The notes: generated by a model from the letters alone, not told the origin. 64,000 bases of DNA from Pelagibacterales bacterium SAG-MED11 (GCA_014654265.1 JACWDI010000001.1:310001-374000), one strand, 5' to 3'. Shown: positions 8,970 to 18,396, numbered from the stretch's first letter. Translations and numbers: made by a program.

Positions 8970-10054
8970 TATCTTAATTTTAGTGTAGCTAAGCCTACCA
9001 TTGCCAAAATTATAGAAATAATCCAAAATCTGATTACAACAGTTGACTCTGGCCAACCTTTCTTTTCAAAGTGATGGTGTATTGGAGCCATTTTAAAAAT
9101 TCTTTTACCAGTAAGTTTAAATGAAATTACTTGAACCATCACTGAAACTGCTTCTAAGACAAAAAGACCTCCAGTAATTGCTAAAACAATTTCATGTTTA
9201 GTAATTATCCCCACTGCACCTAAAGATCCTCCAAGGGATAATGAGCCAGTGTCACCCATAAAAATTTTGGCAGGTGGAGCATTGAACCACAAAAAACCTA
9301 AACAGGAACCTATTATCGCTCCACAAAAAATTGAAATTTCACCTGTTCCCTCAATATAAGGAATATTTAAATAGTCTGAAAATACTATATTACCAGTTAC
9401 GTAACTAATAAAAGCAAAACAAGCTGCGACTAGTATTACTGGCACTGTGGCTAGACCATCCAAACCATCAGTAAGATTAACAGCATTTGATGATCCAATA
9501 ATTACAAATACTGAAAAAGGAATAAAGAACCATCCAAGGTTTATGATTAAATCTTTAAAAAATGGAAAATATAAATTTGTTACATCTTGATAGTCCACAA
9601 ATTGTAGATAAAAAATAACTCCTATAATTGCTAATATTATTTGTAAAACAATTTTTAATTTCGATGAGATACCTGAAGAGTTAGTAAATTTAATCTTTTT
9701 GTAATCATCATAGGCACCTAATAATCCAAAAGAGATTGCAATATATATACAAAATAAAATATTGATATTAGATAAATCTGCCCAACATAAAACTGATACA
9801 AGTAATCCTAATAAAATGATTACTCCCCCCATTGTTGGAGTACCAATTTTTTTTATAATATGATCTTCTGGTCCATCATCACGGATTGGGTTATAAATTT
9901 TTTGATTAGAAAAAAGTTTTATAAATGGACCTCCAATTATTAAAACTATTAATAAAGATGTAAAAACTGACAAGCCAGTTCGAAATGTCAAATACTTAAA
10001 AACATTTAAAAATCCAAATGTATCTACAAAATTTAATAAAAATTGGTAAAGCAT
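8969..10054 (-). CDS. mraY: Phospho-N-acetylmuramoyl-pentapeptide-transferase MraY
   Basis: Polytopic membrane enzyme that transfers phospho-MurNAc-pentapeptide to undecaprenyl phosphate to form lipid I. The 361 residues match the family. Marks are KIGTPTMGG, the aspartate-rich GAYDDYKK (~115-122), NLTDGLDGLA (~193), FMGDTGSLSLGG (~265) and the histidine loop PIHHHFEKKGWPE near the C-terminus. It shares one base with murE/F upstream and with murD downstream. Confidence 0.96.
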   Translation of the reverse strand: MLYQFLLNFVDTFGFLNVFKYLTFRTGLSVFTSLLIVLIIGGPFIKLFSNQKIYNPIRDDGPEDHIIKKIGTPTMGGVIILLGLLVSVLCWADLSNINILFCIYIAISFGLLGAYDDYKKIKFTNSSGISSKLKIVLQIILAIIGVIFYLQFVDYQDVTNLYFPFFKDLIINLGWFFIPFSVFVIIGSSNAVNLTDGLDGLATVPVILVAACFAFISYVTGNIVFSDYLNIPYIEGTGEISIFCGAIIGSCLGFLWFNAPPAKIFMGDTGSLSLGGSLGAVGIITKHEIVLAITGGLFVLEAVSVMVQVISFKLTGKRIFKMAPIHHHFEKKGWPESTVVIRFWIISIILAMVGLATLKLR

Positions 10055-12894
10055 TAATTAAGCCCCTTTAAATCTTTCACTATTCTATTGAAACCTGTCG
10101 CATTTGAGGCTTTGATCATCAAATAATCATTATTATTTAAGTCATTTCTTATTAAATTAATAATTTGTGATTTATTTTGCAAAATTCTACCTTTTTTAGA
10201 CTTTGTAAGTTGATTAAATATAGATGTCACCTTGCTTCCTTTAACAAAAACTTTGTCTACCTTAGTTTGATTAATAATAGGTATAATAGATTGATGAAGT
10301 TTTTTTGAGTGATTTCCAAGTTCCAACATATCACCGAGCAAAAGGTATTTTTTTGATTTTTTTGAATTAATTTTATCATAATTAAGTATTGCAGATTTTA
10401 ATGATAATGGATTTGAATTGTAACTTTCATCAATTAAATTAATATTTTTGCCATTAACTTTAATTTTAGAAAAGTCTCCTCTTCCATTAGGTACTTCAAA
10501 ATTTAAAAAAATATTTTTATTCAATTCAAAGATATTTATATAAATATTAATAACAGCTATTGCAGCTAAAATATTATATACATTATTTTGAAAATCATTT
10601 GAAATTAAAAAATATTTTTTTAAATTATTTATCTTAATGTAAATTTCAAAATTATCATTTTTTTTCACACAATTTAATAATTTAACATCAGATGAAGGAT
10701 TCTTAATACCAAAAGAAATTATTTTAAGATTATTTTTAAAAGCTATTTTTTTATGTAACTTAAAAAAGTTATCATCTGCATTTAAAACAACGAAACCACC
10801 AGATTTAGTATTATTAATAATTTCAGATTTGGCTAAAGCAATTTGCTTTATATTTTTGAAATTTTTTGCATGTGCATAATTTACGTTAGTTATAACACTA
10901 ACATCTGGTCGTATGATTTTTGTAAGATAATCAATTTCTCCTTTTTTATCCATTCCAACTTCTAAAACACCAAAATTATCTTTATTGGTTAGATTAAAAA
11001 GACTTAGAGGTACTCCATATTTATTGTTATATGATTTGGGAGAGATACTTACTTTTGAAATTTTTTTCAATGTGTTGCCCAATAATTCTTTCAATGTAGT
11101 TTTGCCACAACTCCCTGTTATAGCAATTACTTTAGTATCTATGTTTTTTCTAAAAATTTTAGAGATATTTGTCAAAAATTTTAGAGAATCTTTTACTTTA
11201 ATTTGTTTAGATTTATTCAAACTATTTTGAAAACGATTTACAATAGCTAACGACGCCTTATTTTTAAATGATTGTTTTACAAATTTATTTCCATCATTTT
11301 TTTCACCTTTTATTGCAAAAAAAATATCATCCTTTTTCACTTCTTTTGAATTAATTTTTGCTTGCTTAATGGATAATGATGAAGAAACCTTTTTATTACC
11401 TGAAATCTCTTTAATTATATTTAACTTTAAATTATCAGATAAATTTAGGTTTTTAATTTTAATTGCTTTAAGAATAATTTTTTTATCTGAAAAGTAAATT
11501 TTTCGCTTACCTATATCCTGAGTTTTTTCGTGCCCCTTACCAGCAACTAGTAAAATTTCTCCAGTATTCAAATTTTTTGTTGCTTCAAATATTGCTTTCG
11601 CTCTATTAGAAATCTCAATGATTTTTTTTCTCTTAATTCCTTTTTTAATTTCTCTTCTAATTTTATCTGGGTTCTCAAATCTAGGATTATCATCAGTAAG
11701 ATAAATTTTATCTGAGAAATCAGATGCAATTTTACCCATTTTTGATCTTTTATTTTGATCTCTGTTTCCACCACAACCAAATAATAAACAGAGCTTTTTA
11801 TCTGGAAATTGTTCTCTGAGGTTTAAAAGGCAAGTTTTTAGAGCCTCTGGAGTGTGTGCATAATCAAGAATTATTTTTGATTTATTTTTAATTTTACCAA
11901 TATTTTCAAATCTACCCTCTACTGGTTTAATTTTTTCAATAATATCCAAAATCTTTTTTAAATTGATAATTTTTTTAGCAGCAAATATTGCCATTAATAT
12001 ATTCTTTAATTGAATTTTTCCTATCAAGTTAAGATTTATCTCTTTTATGGAGTTGTTATATTTGATCTTAAGTAATTGAATTTCACCCTTAAAAGTATGA
12101 GACAAAATTTTGAAATCATTTTTTTTATCATTCAATGTAATTATTTTTAATCTTTTTTTTTTTGCAATTTTATTAATTATTTTAAATTGAGGTATTTTAT
12201 CATCTGTTATTATATTCCCCTTTTTTTTGATAAGATTTCTAAATAGGTAAAGTTTTGCATTAAAATAATCATTCAAATTTTTGTGATAATCTAAATGGTC
12301 CTGAGATAAATTTGTAAATATTCCAGAATTAAACTTTAAACCATCAAGCCTATTCTGTTTTAAGCCATGACTTGAAGCCTCCATAATAACATTGTCTATT
12401 CTTTGATGTTTTAGTTTTTTTAATATCTCGCCTAATTGAATTGGATCAATTGTAGTATTAGATAAATCTAAATTTAAACTATTGGACTTAACCCCCAAAG
12501 TCCCAATTGAGGCAACTCTTTTATTATTAAATTTTAAAATTTGATAATAAAAATCTGCAATAGATGATTTCCCATTTGTTCCTGTAACGGCAATTAAATT
12601 TTTTGGTATTCTATTAAAAATTTTAAATGAAACTTCAGACAATAATTTTCTAATATTTTTTGTATGAATAAACAAAATCCCATTTTGAAATTCTTTATTT
12701 TTTTTTTCAGTAATAATAATTTTTGAGCCTTTTTTAATCGCAATCGAGATAAAATTATTTCCGTCAATTTTATTGCCTTTGATAGCAAAAAAAATATTAT
12801 TTTTTTTTACCTTAGAACTATTAAAGGATATTCCTGAAAAAAAGATATTTCCAAATTTTTTATTAATATTAGGGATATAGTCTTTCAGTAACAT
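10054..12894 (-). CDS. murE/murF: MurE-MurF fusion: DAP-adding and D-Ala-D-Ala-adding ligases in one protein
   Basis: A single uninterrupted 946-codon gene. Residues ~1-470 are MurE (UDP-MurNAc-tripeptide synthetase): P-loop TGTNGKSS at ~104, DYAHTPEAL, and DDNPR near 402, the motif associated with meso-diaminopimelate specificity. Residues ~475-946 are MurF (D-Ala-D-Ala ligase): second P-loop GSCGKTTLKELLG near 590, KSYNNKYGVPLSL, and DESYNSNPLS. Both halves keep their ATP-binding motifs and near full length, so both activities are expected. It lies between ftsI and mraY, exactly where separate murE and murF normally sit. Similar fusions are known in Bordetella. Confidence 0.95.
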   Translation of the reverse strand: MLLKDYIPNINKKFGNIFFSGISFNSSKVKKNNIFFAIKGNKIDGNNFISIAIKKGSKIIITEKKNKEFQNGILFIHTKNIRKLLSEVSFKIFNRIPKNLIAVTGTNGKSSIADFYYQILKFNNKRVASIGTLGVKSNSLNLDLSNTTIDPIQLGEILKKLKHQRIDNVIMEASSHGLKQNRLDGLKFNSGIFTNLSQDHLDYHKNLNDYFNAKLYLFRNLIKKKGNIITDDKIPQFKIINKIAKKKRLKIITLNDKKNDFKILSHTFKGEIQLLKIKYNNSIKEINLNLIGKIQLKNILMAIFAAKKIINLKKILDIIEKIKPVEGRFENIGKIKNKSKIILDYAHTPEALKTCLLNLREQFPDKKLCLLFGCGGNRDQNKRSKMGKIASDFSDKIYLTDDNPRFENPDKIRREIKKGIKRKKIIEISNRAKAIFEATKNLNTGEILLVAGKGHEKTQDIGKRKIYFSDKKIILKAIKIKNLNLSDNLKLNIIKEISGNKKVSSSLSIKQAKINSKEVKKDDIFFAIKGEKNDGNKFVKQSFKNKASLAIVNRFQNSLNKSKQIKVKDSLKFLTNISKIFRKNIDTKVIAITGSCGKTTLKELLGNTLKKISKVSISPKSYNNKYGVPLSLFNLTNKDNFGVLEVGMDKKGEIDYLTKIIRPDVSVITNVNYAHAKNFKNIKQIALAKSEIINNTKSGGFVVLNADDNFFKLHKKIAFKNNLKIISFGIKNPSSDVKLLNCVKKNDNFEIYIKINNLKKYFLISNDFQNNVYNILAAIAVINIYINIFELNKNIFLNFEVPNGRGDFSKIKVNGKNINLIDESYNSNPLSLKSAILNYDKINSKKSKKYLLLGDMLELGNHSKKLHQSIIPIINQTKVDKVFVKGSKVTSIFNQLTKSKKGRILQNKSQIINLIRNDLNNNDYLMIKASNATGFNRIVKDLKGLN

Positions 12895-12896
12895 TT

Positions 12897-14585
12897 TTAA
12901 TTAATTTCACTGTATTTTGTGGCTAAAATAGGCCCAATTTTTTCAACTATTTGACCTGTTGTTTCCACTGTAGTCCATCCAGCAGTATTATATGGAGTAC
13001 CTTTATATTTTATATTGGACCCATCTCTATAATGATAAACATAATCTTGATTAGTCTTTGGCTCATCTAGCATGACCGCTAAAACAAATTTTGGACTAGA
13101 TGTGGGAAATATCGAAATAAAAGAATTTATCTTTTTTTTAGAATAACCTCCCGTTGTACTTTTTTGTGCTGTTCCTGTTTTTCCACCAATTTCATATCCA
13201 TTAACGTTAGCTAAAGAAGCTGTCCCTTCTTTAGTGTTAACAATTTTTCTTAAAATAGGTAAAATTTTTTCTGATACTTCTTGGTCTAAAATTTTTTCTT
13301 TTTTTTCTTTTAGAGACTTTTTAATAATAGTAGGACTTATTTGATACCCTCCATTCACAATAATCGCATAGGCTTTTGCTAGCTGTAACAAAGTTGTAGT
13401 AATTCCATGCCCAAAAGAAGCAGTAGCCAGAGGACATTTGCCCCAATTGAATTTAATTGGTTTTCCAACTTCCTCAATATCAAAGTTTATCTTTTCCAAG
13501 ATGCCAATTTTGGATAGAAATAATCTGAACTTTTCCTCACCAATTTGCTGACCAATTCTAACTGAACCTATATTTCCTGATCTAATAAGAATTTGTTCTG
13601 CAGTCAAATCAGATGGTATTTTATCGTCATACTCTCTAATAGGAAATCCCGCACAAGTTAATGATTTTGGTAAATCATTATATTCTGTTTCAGGTTCAAT
13701 AATTTTTTCATCCAAAGCTGCAGCTAAAGTGAAGGTTTTGAAAACAGATCCAAATTCATAAACTCCTTTAGTTGCTCTATTAATTAAATTTATATCAGAA
13801 ATAGTTTCTCTTTTATTTGGATCAAAATCTGGCAAAGACACTAAAGATAAAATTTCACCATTATTAACATCCATTAAAATTGCAGCACTACCTTTAGTTT
13901 TAAAAATCTGATTATATTTTAAAAGCTCACTTCTAATTAAAAATTGTATGTCTTTATCAACTGTTAGTTTTATTGGTTCTTGAAGATTTTTTAGTTCGTT
14001 ATCTAATGATTTTTCAAGACCTGATATGCCGTTATTATCATTATCAATTTGACCAATAATATGACTAAATAAATTTTTTTCAGGATATATTCTAGTCAAC
14101 TTTTCTTCAGGCTGAATAGACTTATCGCCTAATTTCATTATTTTTTCATAATTTTCATCAGAAATCATTTTTTCAAAATAGAAAAATTTTTTATTTATCA
14201 AGTTAGACTCAATTTTTTTGTAATCTTTATTGGGAAAAATATACTTTAAATTTATTATTAGTTTTTTTTTATCAATAACTTTTTGTGTACTTATGCCTAT
14301 ATCAACAGAACTTACCGTCTTACTTAAAAATTTTCCGTTTCTATCAAGAATATCTGCCCTATAAAGATTATTCATTGGATTATTTATATTTTCATTTATT
14401 TCATTTTTTGATTTTCTAGATCCCAAATGAATTAGATGAATCGAGTAAATAAAGAAAATAATAAAAAAAATAAAAAAAATAAATGATACCCTATTAAAAG
14501 ATAAATCTAAATTTGACTTACTTTTTTTATACGAAAAATCATTTTCATGATCTTCTAAAATGATTTTGGAATTTCTATTATTCAT
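12897..14585 (-). CDS. ftsI: Peptidoglycan D,D-transpeptidase FtsI (PBP3)
   Basis: Class B penicillin-binding protein that crosslinks septal peptidoglycan together with FtsW. The 562 residues show a cytoplasmic tail, one membrane segment (~31-52), the PBP dimerisation region (RADILDRNGKFLSKTV), then the transpeptidase domain with the serine motif SVFK (in GVYEFGSVFKTF, ~280), SGN (~333) and KTGTAQ (~470). All three active-site motifs are intact. It overlaps ftsL by 8 bp and ends 2 bp before murE/F. Confidence 0.95.
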   Translation of the reverse strand: MNNRNSKIILEDHENDFSYKKSKSNLDLSFNRVSFIFFIFFIIFFIYSIHLIHLGSRKSKNEINENINNPMNNLYRADILDRNGKFLSKTVSSVDIGISTQKVIDKKKLIINLKYIFPNKDYKKIESNLINKKFFYFEKMISDENYEKIMKLGDKSIQPEEKLTRIYPEKNLFSHIIGQIDNDNNGISGLEKSLDNELKNLQEPIKLTVDKDIQFLIRSELLKYNQIFKTKGSAAILMDVNNGEILSLVSLPDFDPNKRETISDINLINRATKGVYEFGSVFKTFTLAAALDEKIIEPETEYNDLPKSLTCAGFPIREYDDKIPSDLTAEQILIRSGNIGSVRIGQQIGEEKFRLFLSKIGILEKINFDIEEVGKPIKFNWGKCPLATASFGHGITTTLLQLAKAYAIIVNGGYQISPTIIKKSLKEKKEKILDQEVSEKILPILRKIVNTKEGTASLANVNGYEIGGKTGTAQKSTTGGYSKKKINSFISIFPTSSPKFVLAVMLDEPKTNQDYVYHYRDGSNIKYKGTPYNTAGWTTVETTGQIVEKIGPILATKYSEIN

Positions 14586-14883
14586 TACCTAATATTAGAT
14601 CATTTATTTGGAGCTTTTTTGTGCTTTGGTCTATTATCTTAATTTCATTGATGCCTTTTTTAGCTAATTCATCATCAAAGTATAAATTTTGAAATTCAAG
14701 TAATTTTTCTGTTGAACTTAAAAATTCATATTCTAACTTAATATTTTCAAAATCCTTTTTTAATGCCCTAATATTCTCCTTTATTGTAAAAATCTCATCA
14801 TCAGTTCTTTTTGTTGAGTTTTTTACAAGTGCTGTAGATAAGATTAAAAATACTATTAAAAAAATGACTGAAAATTTCTTCAT
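14578..14883 (-). CDS. ftsL: Cell division protein FtsL
   Basis: Small bitopic divisome protein, recognised by position and architecture rather than sequence. The 101 residues have one N-terminal membrane helix (~4-20) followed by a coiled-coil-like region (~30-75, heptad pattern in [20 protein letters not shown]). It lies between rsmH and ftsI, overlapping both, as in the canonical dcw cluster. FtsL is poorly conserved in sequence, so gene order carries most of the weight. Confidence 0.8.
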   Translation of the reverse strand: MKKFSVIFLIVFLILSTALVKNSTKRTDDEIFTIKENIRALKKDFENIKLEYEFLSSTEKLLEFQNLYFDDELAKKGINEIKIIDQSTKKLQINDLILGNE

Positions 14884-15890
14884 AGCTTGTTTCCAAAATT
14901 TTCTATCTCTATTAAATACTCAAATTTCTCTAAAATATCTGTTTTGAAATTATAAAAATCATCTTTTTTAATAATATATCTAAGTTTTGCTGATCTTGAT
15001 GGCAAGTTTTCTTTTAGTTCTGTTTTAGAGGGAGTCCTAGGTTTTTTTTCCAACATTCGAAATAACGTTTCAGACTCCTCAATTTTAGGAATATATCTTG
15101 ATATACTTTTTTTCTCTGACAAACTTTTAAAGAAGTGTTTGACTATTTTATCCTCTAGTGAATGAAAAGTAACAACTGCTAAAATACCATCTTTTTTTAA
15201 AACTTTTGCTGCAGCTATTAATCCATAGATAAGCTCCGTAATTTCTTTATTAACAAAGATTCTTAATGCTTGAAAAACTTTTGTAGCGCTATGGATCTTA
15301 AAATTTTTTTTCTTTTTGGTCTTTTCAATTAACTCTACTAAACTTTTTGTATCAATTTTATTTATACTTCTTTGCTTAACAATACTACTGGCAATTTTTT
15401 TTGCATACTTTTCTTCCCCAAAAAATTTAAATATTTTCTCAAGATCTTTTTCATCTAATCTATTTATTACCTCTTTTGCTGAAAAATCATTCAATCCCAT
15501 TTGCATATTCAAATCTCCCAAAGAATTAAATGATAAGCCTTTTTTTGGATCTTTAATTTGTGTAGTTGAGTAACCCAAATCAAAAATTATTCCCCTTACA
15601 TTGGTATTTTTAATTTTCAAATCATCTAATTGACTAAATTTCTTATTTTTAAAAATAAATCTATCTTGAAAATCCTTTGAAATTTTATCTGCTTTTTTTT
15701 TACTTTCTAGATCTCTGTCTAAAGCAATGACTTGAGTATTTTGATAACTTAAGATCTTTTTTGTATAGCCACCTTGACCAAAGGTGCAGTCAATAAATGT
15801 GCCACCATACTGAGGGGTAATAATGCTAATTAATTCATTTAGCAAAACCGGATAGTGTTTTACAACATCCGATTGCATGGTGGCTTGCAT
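14880..15890 (-). CDS. rsmH: 16S rRNA (cytosine(1402)-N(4))-methyltransferase RsmH
   Basis: SAM-dependent methyltransferase of 16S rRNA C1402. The 336 residues show [13 protein letters not shown] near the N-terminus, the SAM loop [14 protein letters not shown] (~34-47), [15 protein letters not shown], and [16 protein letters not shown] with [20 protein letters not shown] toward the C-terminus. Start choice is open between the ATG at 15890 and another at 15878 four codons later. It follows ftsZ by 18 bp, an unusual neighbour, because rsmH normally follows mraZ directly. Confidence 0.95.
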   Translation of the reverse strand: MQATMQSDVVKHYPVLLNELISIITPQYGGTFIDCTFGQGGYTKKILSYQNTQVIALDRDLESKKKADKISKDFQDRFIFKNKKFSQLDDLKIKNTNVRGIIFDLGYSTTQIKDPKKGLSFNSLGDLNMQMGLNDFSAKEVINRLDEKDLEKIFKFFGEEKYAKKIASSIVKQRSINKIDTKSLVELIEKTKKKKNFKIHSATKVFQALRIFVNKEITELIYGLIAAAKVLKKDGILAVVTFHSLEDKIVKHFFKSLSEKKSISRYIPKIEESETLFRMLEKKPRTPSKTELKENLPSRSAKLRYIIKKDDFYNFKTDILEKFEYLIEIENFGNKL

Positions 15891-15908
15891 TTATTTTTTT
15901 GAAGACCA

Positions 15909-17366
15909 TTAATTTTTTTGTCTTCTTAAAAATGCTGGTATCTCGAGATCATCATCCTCTAGATCTTCATTGGATGACCCCAATAAATCATCTGAATTTT
16001 GTGTTTCAATATCTGAATTAAATAAATCTGGCTCATCTGTATCAACACCAAATTCTTTTAAATCTCCTGAAACTTCCTCTTTGTCTGATGAGCTTATCGC
16101 TTCTTCTGAAAAAGAAACTTCTTTATCATCAGATGTGTTCTCAACTATACTTTCAACTTCCTGATTTTTGAGTAATTCTTCGTGATACTGATTGTTTACT
16201 TCATCTATAGATTCATTTTGATTTTCTGTGACAACCTCATTTTCGAGTTTCAAAGCATTAGCTCCATGAGTAAATGGATTTGAGTTGCTATTAGAAAATG
16301 AAAAAGATGCTGTTTGATTGTTTGAGCCAAAATCAGAATAACCTGTGTTTCGATTTTGTATTCTATGTACCATATTAACAACTGACTTGGACTCAGGCTG
16401 TTGATTGTCCAATGATGTAGCAACTATTGAAACTCTTATTTTGCCTGCAAGAGCTTCATCTGTTATTGCACCTATAATCACTTCTGCATCAGCTTCAACC
16501 TCTGATCTAATTTTATTAACTACTTCATCAACTTCAAAAAGTTTAAGATCTTTTCCACCAGTAATATTAACTAATAAACCTTTTGCTCCTTTAAGCGTAT
16601 AATCATCTATCAAAGGATTACTAATTGCCATTTCTGTTGCTTGCATAGCTCTACCTTCTCCATCTGCTTCTCCTGTTCCCATCATAGCTTTACCCATTGA
16701 TGCCATAACAGTTTCTACATCAGCAAAATCTAGATTAATTATTCCAGGTCTAACCATTAAGTCAGTTACACTTTGTACTCCGTGCATTAAAACATTATTT
16801 GAAAGATTGAAAGACTCCTCAAATGTCGTTTGTTCATTTGCTATTTTAAACAAATTTTGATTTGGTATTACAATTATTGTATCTACATGTTTTCTTAATT
16901 CCTCAAGACCAATTTGAGCTCTTGTCATTCTTGAAGGCCCTTCGTATAAGAAAGGAAGTGTTACTACACCTACAGTAAGTATATTTAATTCTTTTGCTGC
17001 TCTAGCGATAACATGTGCTGCACCAGTTCCAGTTCCACCACCCATTCCTGCTGCAATAAAAACCATGTTGGCGCCTTGTAAAATATTTACAATTTCGTTT
17101 AAAGACTCATCAGCTGCAGCCTGTCCAATATCAAGCTTGGCTCCTGCGCCCAATCCTTTAGTTAAATTTAAACCAATTTGAATTTTTGATTTTGCTTTAC
17201 TATGTTTTAAATCTTGTGCGTCTGTATTTACAGCTATAAACTCAACTCCCTGCATTCCATTTTCAATCATCTCATTTATTGCATTTCCTCCTGCACCTCC
17301 AACTCCCATAACTAGAAGTCTTGGTTGCAGCTCTTTTATCTCTGGTGCTCTTAAGTTAATTGTCAT
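15909..17366 (-). CDS. ftsZ: Cell division GTPase FtsZ
   Basis: Tubulin-like GTPase forming the Z ring. The 485 residues contain GVGGAGGNAINEMI (~21), the tubulin signature GGGTGTGAAHVIA (~107), FLYEGPSRMTRA, and the T7-loop region NLDFADVETVM. A long acidic, serine- and asparagine-rich linker (~320-470) follows, then the conserved C-terminal peptide LEIPAFLRRQKN, the docking site for FtsA and other partners. The gene starts 1 bp after mraZ ends. In most dcw clusters ftsZ is near the distal end next to ftsA; here it is second. It probably shares the strong mraZ promoter. Confidence 0.97.
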   Translation of the reverse strand: MTINLRAPEIKELQPRLLVMGVGGAGGNAINEMIENGMQGVEFIAVNTDAQDLKHSKAKSKIQIGLNLTKGLGAGAKLDIGQAAADESLNEIVNILQGANMVFIAAGMGGGTGTGAAHVIARAAKELNILTVGVVTLPFLYEGPSRMTRAQIGLEELRKHVDTIIVIPNQNLFKIANEQTTFEESFNLSNNVLMHGVQSVTDLMVRPGIINLDFADVETVMASMGKAMMGTGEADGEGRAMQATEMAISNPLIDDYTLKGAKGLLVNITGGKDLKLFEVDEVVNKIRSEVEADAEVIIGAITDEALAGKIRVSIVATSLDNQQPESKSVVNMVHRIQNRNTGYSDFGSNNQTASFSFSNSNSNPFTHGANALKLENEVVTENQNESIDEVNNQYHEELLKNQEVESIVENTSDDKEVSFSEEAISSSDKEEVSGDLKEFGVDTDEPDLFNSDIETQNSDDLLGSSNEDLEDDDLEIPAFLRRQKN

Positions 17367-17367
17367 T

Positions 17368-17835
17368 TTATTCCCCCTCTTTATTGTTTAAATGTTTTTC
17401 CCATTTAAGGCTTGCTCGATTTATATTTGCTCTTTTTCTTGCATTAGCCCTAAATTTTTCAAAAATTGTTGGTTCCCATATTTGAAAAGTTTTACCTTGA
17501 CCAACAAACAACATGCTATTTTTTATTTTTGCATGTTTTAATAATTTTGTAGTGAGTGAAATTCTTCCTTCACTATCAAATTGTAAATTTATACTTTCAG
17601 ATAGTATTGATGTAGCAAAAAAATCTCTTTTTTCTTCAAAGGGATTTAGATTATCTATTGTATTTGAAATTTTTTCTATTCTGTCTTGAGGCCACACTTC
17701 TATAGATTGATTGTTAAATGATGGATAACAAATTACACCATTGTATCCTAAATTAGATAAATAAGATCTATAACTTGCAGGCACTGACACCCTTCCTTTT
17801 TTGTCTAAATTGTTTTCGTAGGTTGATAAAAACAT
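17368..17835 (-). CDS. mraZ: Transcriptional regulator MraZ
   Basis: AbrB-like DNA-binding protein at the head of the dcw cluster, known in E. coli to repress its own promoter. The 155 residues contain two MraZ repeats: STYENNLDKKGRVSVPASYR near the N-terminus and LQFDSEGRISLTTKLLKHA near residue 80. Start is the ATG at 17835, preceded by AAGGA at 17847-17851 on the minus strand. Upstream are three TGGG repeats at exact 10-bp spacing, the likely binding site of this protein. Confidence 0.94.
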   Translation of the reverse strand: MFLSTYENNLDKKGRVSVPASYRSYLSNLGYNGVICYPSFNNQSIEVWPQDRIEKISNTIDNLNPFEEKRDFFATSILSESINLQFDSEGRISLTTKLLKHAKIKNSMLFVGQGKTFQIWEPTIFEKFRANARKRANINRASLKWEKHLNNKEGE

Positions 17836-17865
17836 AAACCATAAATTCCTTTATTCCCTTATATA

Positions 17866-17908
17866 TGGGAATATTTGGGATATTATGGGTTTTTGTTCAT
17901 AGAGTCAA
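17866..17908 (-). promoter_or_regulatory. mraZ-ftsZ promoter with MraZ box and GANTC site
   Basis: On the minus strand there is TTGACT (17903-17908), a 17-bp spacer, and TAATAT (17880-17885), close to the sigma-70 consensus and 45 bp upstream of the mraZ start. On the plus strand, TGGG occurs at 17866, 17876 and 17886, a perfect 10-bp period like the three TGGGN repeats with 5-nt spacers bound by E. coli MraZ. These repeats run from the predicted transcription start into the spacer, so bound MraZ would block polymerase. A GANTC site (GAGTC, 17902-17906) overlaps the -35 element. Confidence 0.75.
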
Positions 17909-17994
17909 TACTTACAATTTAGGGTTTTATTTATAAATATTGATCGAAAAAAGTGAATCAAAACGTGAACATTGGAACTTTTATTTAAAGAAGA

Positions 17995-18354
17995 TTTGCC
18001 AGATAAACTATAAGCCGGGTTCTGTCATTTAAACTTATCATTTGTCTAGGCTTAAGATCACTCTTAAGCTCAAGCAACTAACCCTGATGACTAGCCAAGG
18101 ACGGCTTTTAGTTTTTCAACAGTGTCATCTCTACTTAGTCTTGCTCCCAGTGGGGTTTTCCAGCGTTCATTGTTACCAATAGAACCGGTGTGCTCTTACC
18201 ACACCTTTTCACCCTTGCCATGTTATGGCGGTTTATTTTCTGTGGCACTATCCCTAGGGTTTCCCCTGCCAGGTATTACCTGGCACTGTGTCCTTGTAGA
18301 GCCCGGACTTTCCTCTTTAAAATAATTTAAAGCGACAAGTCATTTATCTGGCAA
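17995..18354 (-). ncRNA. rnpB: RNase P RNA (M1 RNA)
   Basis: Catalytic RNA of RNase P, which trims tRNA 5' leaders. Read on the minus strand, it has the 5' element GAGGAAAGTCCGGGCT (complement of ~18300-18315) and the 3' element GACAGAACCCGGCTTA (complement of ~18012-18027), the two universally conserved P4 strands. The ends pair as a P1 helix, GCCAGATAAA with TTTATCTGGC. The conserved GAAACCCTAGGGATAGTG-type segment and GGGAGCAAGACTAAGTAGAG lie between them. It is only ~40 bp downstream of the amidase gene on the same strand. Ends are set from the P1 helix and could be off by a few bases. This RNA fills most of the only long gene-free stretch in the window. Confidence 0.95.
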
Positions 18355-18396
18355 AGCTAATTTATTATGAAATTTTAAAAATTCAAGTTTAATAAT

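Noticed and set aside
11568-11780. 70-codon minus-strand open frame inside murE/murF
   Set aside because: It is an alternative frame of the same strand as a clear Mur ligase gene and carries no motif.
10054-12894. Frameshift or assembly error behind the MurE-MurF fusion
   Set aside because: The frame is continuous, the linker shows no homopolymer-driven break, and both halves keep normal length and motifs.
18122-18325. A 67-codon plus-strand open frame
   Set aside because: It lies entirely within RNase P RNA on the other strand and covers its conserved core, so it is a chance open frame.
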